Positions 52,815 through 64,000 of a DNA stretch of 64,000 nucleotides are shown in pieces. Under the pieces are notes generated by a model that saw nothing but the letters and a program-made list of their open reading frames with translations, was not told the origin of the DNA and did not search any database. This DNA is from Rhopalosiphum padi. Its lineage: Eukaryota; Arthropoda; Insecta; Hemiptera; Aphididae. A program made the position numbers and the translations under genes. Each line of letters opens with the position of its first letter. Positions within the stretch are counted from its first letter, which is position 1. Where the stretch lies: contig NC_083598.1 in assembly GCF_020882245.1 (NCBI RefSeq), positions 85,007,714 to 85,071,713 on the forward strand, in the 5' to 3' direction.

Positions 52815-55450
52815 TTATTTTTACTCTACCGAGGTTCTATTACAATCTGTACACGTGATGTTTGACGGAAGACGTTGCACACTCGTAATACTTTACCGCC
52901 TAATGACAATATGATTCCATTATTGCTTAACAAAATAAATATCAAAGCAATATTATACGTGCAGTGAGTTGGATTCTGAGGAGTATCCCTCATCCATCAT
53001 CGTTGTTTGTCATTCTTTTGTTCGATTATCTGATAGGTTGTGTGATGTTAAGTTTGATGCCAGAGATAGAGTTTTCTAATTGTGCATTTGACCACTTAAA
53101 CATAATATTCTACGTAATGTAATATGTGTAATAATAGTATACGAATACACGAATACCATCAACAAAATTTTGTGGCAATTTTAGTAAGTGCAACAGGAAG
53201 GCACTCTTATAATCCAATCGAACTTTTTCCATTATTGCTTATTGAAAATATAGTTATATAGCTTCTCCAATAGTCGGCAGGTGCAACAACTAACAAGGTA
53301 ATAAATTATTTCGTCTCAAATAGCGTTGTCAAACACAGTGTCAATCACATCATAACACTGTCATTTGTTTGTTTTATCGTACGACACCCGATGCATATTT
53401 TCGTTATTCAACCTACCATCAGTTCATGTTTTGTGACAGTTATGATAGATTCTGATTGGTAGTAGATAGTTTATGAATTGACAATATTTTGGAACCAGGA
53501 ATATGGAAACAACTCAATTCAACAGTTACGATAGGAATACAGGCATAGGGGTAGTGCCAAACAAATGCAGATGTAGGTTACACAGGTCCGTTCAGGGAAA
53601 ATAGTAATAATATACATTTTTTTAGCAATATTATCTTTAAAAATTACTAAAAAAAATTACTAATTAATTATGTTTCTCCACTTAAACATTTTTAATCAAT
53701 TATATAGTATTTTTATTTTAGTCCAAACGTGATTCCTAAAATGTATTTATAAACATTTAATATTTAAACCACAAGTGAACATATCCGTTAGATAGAGGTG
53801 TCATTCATTAATTATTGCATTAAATTATACCTATATGGTTAAAACTAGTAAATATAATTTTAGCTTGAGACTATATTACATAGAATCTTATGTGGTACAT
53901 AAGTTTTATTATCTTTCATCTTCGGTTGCCTTTTTTGATGTATTGGTTATCACCCTTTTTATTTGACCCATTTTAAAAAGTTATGTTTTTATCTATACTT
54001 TATTGATGAATTGATGTATAAAAATTTTCGAACAGATGAAAAAACATGTACGTATAATATAATTTATGCGTTACTTTAAAACACAAACTTAAAATGTATA
54101 TTTATCACTCAGAAATCGAAAGTAAAAAATTTTTACTAAAACGCATCACACCGAAAGTATTCACGATATTTGTCAGAATATAAAATTAAACGAAATTTCG
54201 TCATCCAGCAGAGAAAAATGCGTCTGGAAAATAAAAATTTGTTTTGTGTCACATTATATAAACGTGTGCAAGCCACTGCAAGGAATCGATAATTCGTACT
54301 TGTGAACATTTTGAATGTGCACAGTACATAATATTATATTATTATAAATATTCTACACAGTGTGTACTCTGTATTGTGACTTTGATATTTTTTAACGTAG
54401 ATCGGTACACAGTATATACTTCGAGTAAAATATATACCGTCACGCGGATACCGTTCTGCGTATTACCGTTGCAGCAGCGTTTTGGAGCACGTGCACGTGC
54501 ATATACATGTATAGAATACACACATTCGAAAAAACAAAACATGTAATAATTTGATAAAGATTGTATACGGTTCAATAGTTTAATGCTCTTATATATATTA
54601 TATAAACAGGTATGTACTAGTCTGAAATTAGAATATCAGAAAATTAAGTTTTAAAGTATCGATATTTATAGATTTTGCAAAATAAATATTGTGTATTTCT
54701 GTTATTTTAAAATGATATACCTAATTCATAGATTATTTATTAAATGTTACCTCTTATTTCATGCTTATCGTTAACAAAATTTATTCCTCGGATCACAATT
54801 GCTACTCATTTAATTTACATATCATGGTATGTGTGTAAATATATTTTTAAATATTTCCAACATACTCTACGATTTGTATTATTCTGTATTATTTCCGTAA
54901 AACGTATAAATTTTTTTTTTTGACAAATACTCATAGTATGTGATTTATATTAGTAATAAATAAAACAATAATACACGAGAAATGTTTCATTTTTAAATTG
55001 TTTACAACAAATAGTTTATTCCAATTACTGATTAATGACCACTATAATAACGTTTTTATTTTATTTATAATTTGTGTGTTTACTTTTGTAATTTATAAAA
55101 TAAAACAAATAAAACAAATACACTTAATATTTTTATGTTTATTTTATACTAATAAATATTAAGATTTATTGAATTTTCTAATTTAACTAAATATTATCAA
55201 TGAGCATTTTACGATGTTCTATAGGATTTTAGGGTTCGCCCACAATACAATATAGTATACGGAGTTATCGTTTTTACGACATTAATCCTCCAAATAAAAC
55301 ATTTGGTTAGTCTATTGCGCAATATACCGTATTATCTATTAGGTAATATGGACTTCAGACGTACAATATCTATACAATGACACGATTGAATGATACACTC
55401 AGTGGCGTGATAAAAGGGCTGTTATGATGCCTATAAGCGTTATGGTTACA
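52815..55450. other. Mixed region, no confident gene
   Basis: Somewhat GC-richer to about 53600 (possible continuation of the minus-strand remnant), then AT-rich. The word TTCCATTATTGCTTA occurs twice (about 52914 and 53229). The minus-strand frame of 77 codons at 54575-54342 has no recognisable domain. Confidence 0.4.
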
Positions 55451-55456
55451 TTTTTC

Positions 55457-56203
55457 GGAATAGTCGAATTGCACTTTTTACTTATAATAAATGATCGAAT
55501 CGCATTCGAGTTAAAAAAAAAAAAAAGGTAATGGTCAAACTGCACTTGTTTAAAAAAAGTTTTGACAAGTTTTTGATAAATAAACTAATAAACGTTAAAA
55601 ATGTTACAAATCTTTTTTTACGAACGTTACAGCGTTATAGTTACAGCATTATATTGGTTCGTGAATGCCATTTCTATAACGCAGATAATTAGATTAGATG
55701 TGAGTTAATATATTATAACCATAAAGATCCGCTTAATTTACATCGAAAAATGACTTATATTTTAATGCAGCATTTACTGACATAAGACTTTCAAATATAT
55801 ATAGTACCAGAAAAAAATAAACAAAATTGAAAAATATATTAACTTATATACACCAAAAATGTATTACCAGGTTACAGTTTGTTATAATATTAGGTACTAC
55901 GAAAAATAATTGACAGGTTTAAAAAACGCTTTAAAAATAAATATGTTTCATATTTTATAATACATACATTTATACCTATATAATATATTACATAATAATT
56001 ATACATATAAAAATAAAAATCACGCTAAAAATTCAGATTATTGTCAGTCCTAAGCCGGGAAGGGAAATGAGTGTTTTCTAAATATTTAACCCCTTTAAAT
56101 TCATTTTTGTGGAAATATTTTTTTGATCCCGAGTACAGTTCGACCATTGCCTGTCTTTTACCTTAGTGCAGTTCGACCTAAATTAAGCGCAATTTGGCTA
56201 TAC
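55457..56203. mobile_element. Inverted-repeat element built from a repeated 15-mer
   Basis: The left arm holds three direct copies of a GGTCGAAYTGCACTT-like motif: 55462-55476, 55493-55506 and 55533-55547. The right arm holds three copies in reverse orientation: 56133-56145, 56165-56178 and about 56186-56199. The outermost pair reads GGAATAGTCGAATTGCACTT against GGTATAGCCAAATTGCGCTT on the other strand. About 590 bp of AT-rich, non-coding sequence lies between the arms. It resembles a foldback-type or MITE-like element. A CAGTGGCG word at about 55400 could be a hAT-type end, but no partner was found. Confidence 0.5.
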
Positions 56204-59200
56204 CCAAATTGTTTGTGGTGGATGGGTGATTGGATAGTTAGAAACATTATGGTAAGCAATAATATAACATAAAAAAAATTATAAATATTCATCATACCAA
56301 CCACTGCATATCCCTTTTATTTATTTCCCCTGAAATGTGAGGCGATGCACCTTTAATTCTTTAAGTTTTGCATCTTCTGTACAACGAACAATTTTATTCA
56401 GCGTATCTATCTATAAAGAAAGTAAGATAAAATAATTAACTTACCATAATATTCATTATTTTAGTTAATTTTATTTTATTTTAAGTAAGTACTTGGCGTT
56501 TTAAAAGATATTCAAGTAGAAGTATACATACAAATGAGAGATATTTTACATAAAATAGAAAAGAAGTTTAAAAAAGTACTATCCATATAAAGGAAAATTA
56601 TTTTAAATATACAAATGAGGAAATAAATCATTTTTCATAGTTTATCATAATTTTAGATTTTCATAATTAATTTAAACAAATTTTTAAGAATAATAGGTTA
56701 AAGATTTAGTAATACTTATAGATTTGGAAATAATTATATAGAATATTGTAATTCTTTTGTAGCCAATTAACAAACATTTTATTTTGATAGTTTTTTATAC
56801 GACGTCTTATAATTTTGTTACTTTTTGTGTGAATATTAATTAATTAAGGAATATAGTTAGACTTAGGTAATATTTTTTTCTCTCGTGTTTAATTTAAGAG
56901 TAAAATTAAAATATGTGATATTAAAAGTATATATTTTAATAATCGAATATCGCGTACATTTAACCACGCGTAAATAGTCGCAACACGCAAAAGGACTATA
57001 TAAGAAAGGTTATTGGGAATAATAGCGATGCGCAAACATCCTACGCCCGTGGTATAAATATCCTTAAATATATGACCATCAATTTCATCCATTTCTGTTG
57101 ATCCCAAAGAGTTAAAATTGAATTGAATTTATTTAGGTTTACAGCCAAAATAGTCTATTAAAATTATAGTAACCCTTTTAGTTAACTTTTGCTACCCCTG
57201 TAGTGCAGAGAATTGAAAAGTCTACTTAACAATATATAATTGTATCGTTTATAAAATAGAATTTCATATTGTTAAAGCTTAACATTATACTCCACGGTAT
57301 CACTAACTAGATTTACAATTGTAATTATCAAAATTTAGTAGTTAAAATAACTTATTATTTGTTGTTTTAATTGAAAATGTTAATTAATTATACATTTTTC
57401 AAAAGTTTTAGTTGTTCGTAATTTATAATTTTAATAATATTGTTATCTTGTTTTTGTATTTAAGTATTAAGTAACAATTTTAAATAAAAGTGTAAACGAC
57501 GAATAACTACTATCGGAAAATTAAATATTTTATAAACCATAAACAATTTTAAACACTTAGTTTTGTTTTAAAAAAAATTAAAACCAAAAAGTTTAGCTAA
57601 TTTTTTATTGCTAAAGAATCAAAAACTTTATCTGTCGTAAACTGGTAACATCTGAAATACGATAAATTCATAAGTTCAAAAACTAAGCGAATTATTAATT
57701 TAGCTAATTGTGTTAGAGGAAAATATTCAAAATTCATTATACTTTTTTACCCCTATAGTATTTCACGTCTTTTAAAACTTTTTATCTCATAATCCATTTT
57801 ATTGATACTTATAAAATAAAGTTAATTGTTTACCAAAAGAAAAAGACGTATTATTTTATTGTAAACATTATTTTTAGTGTAAGCGTGATTTTGTTATTTA
57901 ACAAAACAACATTATATCTTTAGAAGGTTTAAATTAGTTGTGTGTATATTTATTTTCGTATTAAAAAAAATCGAGTTTATATGTCCAGTGTTTACGGATG
58001 TGAACATACTATGTCTATTTATTTGAATAAATAATAAAAAAAAGGTTGGCAAATAATGTAAAAAACGTATGGCTATAAAAGATATCTTTAGAGCTAAAAT
58101 AAGTCAACATTCTTTTCCAGTGAACGTTCAAAATACTAGAACTTTGAATTGGGTTAAACACTACCGGAATAAAATGGACGGTAAATTTTCCTATTCAATA
58201 ATAAATAGACAAATGTATTTCCGTTTCAATAATATTAATGTTCACAAAATCGATCGATGACTGTTTTCCGTTTTAAATAATTAGTGTTTTCAATAATACA
58301 TAAACATCGGAGAACATTAAATTACTAAAACAATTGTGTTTATTATGTGTCGAATGCATTAATATATGTTTCTCTGTAAAATATATTATCATCTTGTTAG
58401 CGTGGGATCCATACATTTCTCTGAAACTGCAACATTTAATAATAACAGTTAGTATTATGTCACGGCGTATATACCTACCACAAAACAGCTCTGCGTGCAT
58501 ATGTACTCGTGTGGTTACGGCTTATGAAAACTGTTAAATTTTAGCTTCCAATGTGAATATTTAGGTTCTATATTATGATGTTTTCCGCAAAGTCGTGTTA
58601 AAACTATCACGTGTATACGTATATAGCTTCTGTTTAAAAACATTCTATGCACGTTTCATTTACTCTGTTTACAATCATATTCATTAGCAGAGTACAATAT
58701 TGTTGGTATCTATAATATGTGTTTAGATTTCATCAAAAATATCATTATAATTCTAATAACACAACATTCGTGTATGACTGAATATGACTAGCTAGATGTG
58801 TATATATCTACTATAAATATAAATTATATGTATATATTCGACTTTCTGACAAGCGAAGAACATCATTATATTATATTCTTGCTCGTCAGTGAATACCAAT
58901 ATCCCTATTGTACGCCGTTTTAGTTTAAAATAGTGAAATAAAGTAATTATATTATTATTAATTTAAAGTTATAACCATAACTAGTAATTTATCGTTTACG
59001 TGTAATTTTTATTCTTACTAAACAAAATTATTAGTATTTTACAACTTATAAAATAATAAACTATTGCCATAAACTCTCGTGGACAAATCATCTTGTGTTT
59101 TTATGTTACGTTTCTATCAGCAATATAAAATGTTGTTAAACATAAAATAAGATGTCTTAAATTTTTGAATTCATTTTAAATTTAGAGTATATAGAAAAGT

Positions 59201-60110
59201 ATATTGGTTTTATTTAAATAACTTTTTAGACTCAAAAGTTGTATGCATAGCTGTTTGTATTAAGCGTTGAATATAATTTGTATATTTTATAGGACCCTAT
59301 ATTAAAATCGTAAATATAGGTATTGAAATTTGTAAATAAACACTAATTTTAATCAGAACCTTGACTAACTTTATTAAATTTTTAAATAAACGTTTGTCCG
59401 AATACTATGAATTGGTTTTTTAAAATTTAACAGTACCAACTAATCCGTTCACAAACGATTTTGTTTCATCTTACTTTTTTATCACCAAATTTAATTGACT
59501 GTTATCGCCAAGGTGAAGGTGATAAAAGGTATAATAAGCAATTATATCTTTTTCTTCCATCGTAGTTAAGTATTTCTAGAGTAATTGAAAAAATTGGAAT
59601 TATCAACATGCCTAGTGATGGTTTAAATTTTATAAATTAAAAATATATACTTAATTTACTTATACAATTATGTAAATAATTGTAAACATTCGTCGTTTTG
59701 TTATTTATAATTTTTTTCTAACTTTAATTATACAACAATAAATTAATTTTTTAAATAATAGTTATTTCTTATGTCCTATTTAGGTTTCACTTTTATCATT
59801 CAGATATCAGTCCGTTAGAATCATGGAATCCATCTAATTCCGTGGGGTATAAAAATATAAATTTATTTTGTTATAATAAGACGAATTGGTATTAAAAAAA
59901 ATGATTTAACTTTTAGATAAATGCTAAGCAAGTAGATCAAGGTTATAAAAAAATTATGTTTTTGAAAATCTTTTTTATTTTACGGTATGTTATACTGCAT
60001 TCATAAAAGAAATAATCTTTTGTTTTTATAGTGATCGGATTTTGTTCAAAAATGGTTCTGATATCAAAACATAAACGTAATAACCTAAAGTTATAATAAA
60101 AAAAAAATGC
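56204..60110. other. AT-rich region, no confident gene
   Basis: No gene was recognised. The 63-codon frame at 58069-58260, and the overlapping frames at 58273-58537 on both strands, lack family features. Confidence 0.5.
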
Positions 60111-61700
60111 ACACCTTACACCCTTATACCTATTATCCCTCTGCATGTGAATTCGATCGTTGGAGTAAAAATATCATCGCAGAATAGTCGTTTTCAGAAA
60201 ATTTGACGCAACTACGTTATTTTACAAGGTTCTTATGTTACACAATATATTTTACAATATAATTCTACAGTTTATTTCACCTGACTATCTCAATCCAGTG
60301 CAAGGAGATGCTTTAATAACTGATGGCATCAATTAACTCATCCACGACAACAATAAAATTAACGTTATAGCTGTAAATTCGTTTGTCCTCGTAAAAACTC
60401 TCCTATAGTTCGAAACAACAAAACATATAAGTGCGTATAGGACTGAGTAGAAAGAAAATCACGAAAAACTCATATTAATCGCTTTGAAAACCGTTGTCTA
60501 AGGTTGTTCTATCTCATACAACCACTGTAAATATAATAGTATGATAGCCATTTTGTGTCTAGGTGCCTACACTTTATTATTTTTATATTGTTTTTGATAG
60601 AACTATTTATGATTCGGCAAACTTTAGTCTCTCAATCTGATACGTTCTTGACCAAAATTGTATCTTTTACGGGACGAAGCGGTTTCGACGGTATTAAATG
60701 CCAAACGGAGACGTTCGCGATTTATGATTTACCAAATCGTTTTTCATACGCGTCTTGAAACCAATAAAAACTTTTCAACGTATGACCTTCCGCTTTCCGA
60801 GTTATTTTATTTACCAACTTATTCCAAACAAATCACGGAATCCCGATATAATATGTGGCCGCTAACATGTCGAAATATCGATATATACTATTATTATTAC
60901 TATATAGTGCATTTTCCGCTCTCACGGTCGTATAAATAGTCGTCATGAATTGCTTTAATTGTGTCGACCATTGTTTTGCAACGGCCCTCGTATAGCGCCT
61001 AATTAAAAAGAATATCGTACATTTATTTTTATGAATTCGATCTAAATTACATTCCAAATGAGCAAATAGTCAGTTGAATGTGTGTTTTATTAAACTTTTT
61101 TTACATTTTACATACCACACACTGGACCTCACATACATCTAATACATTATTACACATATACTTATGGACATTTTTTTTCCGTTGAGCATCCTATTTCGTC
61201 CATTAACTTCATACTACCGATGTTATTGGCAATTACGAAAATAGTTTATATTCCTCTTTAATGTCCATTTATTTTTCACAGTTTCGTTTAGCAATAAAGT
61301 GAATCCCAACCACTTCTTTCCCGTCTGCCAGTCGTAGTCGTAGACGCCTAACCACTATTCTATACTCCAAATAATATTGTCCATAACAATTTCGTATTGG
61401 CATACCCCGAAGACACTCGAAAACTACCTCGGTATACTGCAGCTTGCTTTTGTGGTGGCTCGTATCGTATAGTGTCCGAAAGGCAATCCCACGGTATTCA
61501 TCACATCTCTACAACAACAACCAACAAATACAAGTTTACGGTTTGGCAGTTATTTTTTCGTACTCAGATTATGAGTAGCAATTTAAACACACTATTTGCT
61601 CCCTCCTCGCCACCCGCCTTTACCGTTGTTTATAGGTTAATTGACTTTGAATTATTTCTTCTCCAGAGAATATCAAAGGCTAATATAATATTATACAAAA
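60111..61700. other. GC-richer segment with broken open frames
   Basis: Composition is richer in GC and CpG than the flanks over about 1.6 kb. Open frames occur on both strands: minus 61057-60833, plus 60555-60758 and plus 61397-61759. None has a recognised domain, and most begin with non-ATG codons. A minus-strand stretch near 61350-61250 also reads as protein-like. The segment may hold exons of an unseen gene, a decayed element or conserved regulatory DNA. I cannot choose between these. Confidence 0.3.
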
Positions 61701-62908
61701 ACGAAGACTATCTAATGATATATTCGAAAAAAAATGGCATAATAACTAATAAGTATTGAGGTATTATGTATTAATGTTGGAAATTATCTATAATTATCTA
61801 TAATGCTTTACTAGCCTATAAAATTAACATAATCCAATATAACATTAGAGAAGTATAAAGTATTATAATAATGTATGTATGCTATAGTATCATGTATCTA
61901 CATAAGTAGTTATAGAACAATATTTTTTTAAATATTTATCATAAAAAAGGTCTTTTTAAATTATATTTTGTTCATTAATAATAACAATGATGATTATACT
62001 ATTTACTTGAATAATATTAGGTTTATATTTTTTAGTTAAATTAATTTCAGGTTTTTGGTCTTAAGAATCAAATTTTATTGTTTTTAATTAATATTTAATT
62101 ACACGAAAAGAAAAATAGTTAGCGAGCTTTTGGAAACCATATAAATTATAAGGGAAAGCGGTTAGATTAAAATGCTGTTATCCACCGAACTGTTTATTTA
62201 CAGACTGAAAATTACTAGGAAATTCATTTGTCAACAATTAATGCATTATTTATTCTTATAAATAATTTATCAACATTTTGAATCTAAGTCTATAAGTTAT
62301 TACATGTTAATAAGTTCAATTATACAAACGTTTCAGACTAAACTACAATTATTTTCGTGTGGGTGATTTTATAAAACAATGTTTGTCTTAATACATTCTT
62401 TAAAAAAAAAGTATTTTTTTTTTTTTAATTACAATTGGTTTTAAATTAGTCAATTAATTAATTAATTAATGTTTTACAGTGATTAATGTAAGTCTGGTAT
62501 ATTGAAAATATTTTCATTTGTATAACTTACAAATCTTACGTTTTTATTTGATATTAATATAATTAATCAAAAACAAGCATTTTTCTATGCAAATATTTAT
62601 CTTAAATAAATCTTTGAAAATGTTAAATTTAGGCGTTCTGAAACGATATTATAAAGTAAATTAAACATTAATTAACTTTGAATAGTTTTAGACCAAATAT
62701 ATATATTTATGAATATAATAAACTTCCAAGTATAATAACATAGATTACTGTAATTTATCTAATATAAATAAACTTTTAAATATTGGATTTTAATCCTAGA
62801 TAAGAGTCGTTAAAATGTTTTTCTTTTATCTATTTTTTATGCGAATATTTTAACTCTAGGTAACAATATTATAACGCGGTCGTCACTGTGGTAATAACTA
62901 TGGTAAAA
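61701..62908. other. AT-rich spacer
   Basis: No gene was recognised. A short (TTAA)n palindromic run lies at 62452-62470. Confidence 0.5.
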
Positions 62909-62929
62909 ATATATATATATATATATATA
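62909..62929. repeat. (AT)10 microsatellite
   Basis: An AT dinucleotide tract. Confidence 0.9.
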
Positions 62930-62998
62930 ATATTATAAATTGATATGAATTTAATAAATGTGCGCCGTGCGCGTGGTTAAAAAATAAGTAAAATTTTC

Positions 62999-63406
62999 TC
63001 AACGCGATGAAATAACGCTTATTATGAATTTAATGTGTTCATACATTACAGGAGCATAAATAATATTCTCTTGGCCGGTCGTTAACCGCTCCTGAAAATG
63101 TCCATTAAAAAAAGATTTCAAAAACGCCTCCCGGAAAAGAGTTTCATTTTTCCAACCATCTCCTCCAGATTTTACAGTTACTGCGGTTATTATTGTTAAT
63201 ACTTTTCGCGTTGGCCATGGCTCGTATGACCAATGCCGCAATTGCTGTCATATAGCATCTCTAAGCGCAAGCGCCTTACAAATACACACATACACTTCGA
63301 TAAGTTTAATCATATTTGGGTCAATGCGGACAACCGCGTTTTCCACGTCCAGCTCGACATGTTTGCGTTGCAATCCGATCTCGAACTTCTATGGTGTCAC
63401 TGCCAT
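62999..63406 (-). pseudogene. Minus-strand coding-like remnant with two in-frame stops
   Basis: Starting at ATG 63406-63404, one minus-strand frame runs to TGA at 62999-63001 with only two internal stops: TAG at 63391-63389 and TGA at 63250-63248. The translated blocks look like protein. KHVELDVENAVVRIDPNMIK lies in the first part; RHWSYEPWPTRKVLTIITAV and GGDGWKNETLFREAFLKSFF lie in the second. GC content is well above the flanks. A plus-strand frame is also open for about 100 codons over the same DNA, so the coding strand is uncertain. I do not recognise the family. It may be a decayed gene or element, or exons separated by unrecognised short introns. Confidence 0.35.
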
Positions 63407-63440
63407 GTGAAACTGTTAGATTTGATTAGATTAGATTAAA

Positions 63441-64000
63441 AATATTCTTCAATATAAAACTTTTTGTAAATAACCTTTATTGACAGGTAACATTATACAC
63501 ATTAGTTAAAATTTCATTCGATTGTCTTAGTTTTTACTAATCATTCGTATAATATACAAATACTAAATAGTGCTTTTACTATCAATTAAAGCGAATTATA
63601 AATTATAATATTGTGTATAACCGTTTGGTAGAACAATCACAAGATAATATTTTTCGAGACAATCGTAATATTATAGTGCCAATCAGGTACAGTATAGTAT
63701 GGACACTTCACGTTGTATAATTGTTAGGTACGGTTTTATATGTGGCTAAAAATACATTTTAAGAATTATATTTTATAATATTGTATTATTTGTATTATTT
63801 GCATTTTTATAATAAGTGTAATATGTCAGCTGTAAACGTTTGTATTTATTTTTTTTACCCTGGAAAATTTATGTGACATATATTATAATAGTATCCGCGT
63901 AAATTTGTTGTACATTCTACCAATAAGCATACGTCAATCAATATTTTTGACAATAATTTCCACCAAAAAAATATATTTGTAAATTAGTTCTATTGCGTAA
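63441..64000. other. AT-rich non-coding DNA to the window end
   Basis: No feature was recognised. Confidence 0.5.

Noticed and set aside
58273..58537. Antisense pair of 67- and 75-codon frames
   Set aside because: Overlapping openings with no family signature on either strand.

Overview
The window is eukaryotic, very AT-rich (roughly three quarters A+T by eye) and gene-poor. Long AT runs, abundant TATAATATTATA-type and ACCTAC/GTAGGT words, (AC)n tracts, decayed jockey/CR1-like LINE remnants, small hAT-type elements and an arthropod-type GPCR exon point to an insect, most likely an aphid or close sap-feeding hemipteran. The taxon is inferred from sequence style and was not tested by a search.

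Only one confident host coding segment was found. It is an exon at 14828-15151 (+) with a short 5' leader and the first 87 codons of a class A GPCR resembling insect Moody: an extracellular N-terminus plus TM1 carrying the GxPGN signature. It has a polypyrimidine/CAG acceptor and a GTAAGT donor in phase 0. I could not find TM2-TM7, so most of the window downstream of 15152 may be a very long first coding intron, or the remaining exons escaped a by-eye scan.

The rest is intergenic or intronic DNA with mobile-element debris. In order: a (AC)48 tract near 1.8 kb; a GC-rich island at 9.7 kb; a pogo/Tigger-like terminus at 11.6 kb; a GC-rich island at 16.8-17.0 kb; a minus-strand LINE remnant nested in a hAT-like element (19.05-20.12 kb); a 177-bp hAT MITE with a perfect 8-bp target duplication (32.0 kb); two long copies and three shorter traces of one interspersed repeat family (25.3, 29.5, 29.7, 33.2-34.6 and 40.9-41.7 kb); a plus-strand LINE remnant (40.0-40.9 kb); a tRNA-SINE-like patch (49.15 kb); a 968-bp element with 268-bp terminal inverted repeats and a cysteine-rich transposase tail (50.1-51.07 kb); an inverted-repeat element built from a repeated 15-mer (55.4-56.2 kb); and minus-strand open frames that look like decayed or unrecognised coding sequence (52.5-52.8 and 63.0-63.4 kb).

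The most distinctive object is the 50.1-51.1 kb element. It looks recently inserted (about 98-99% arm identity) and carries the 3' end of an integrase-type transposase gene between its arms. No RNA genes, CRISPR arrays or bacterial-type operons were seen.
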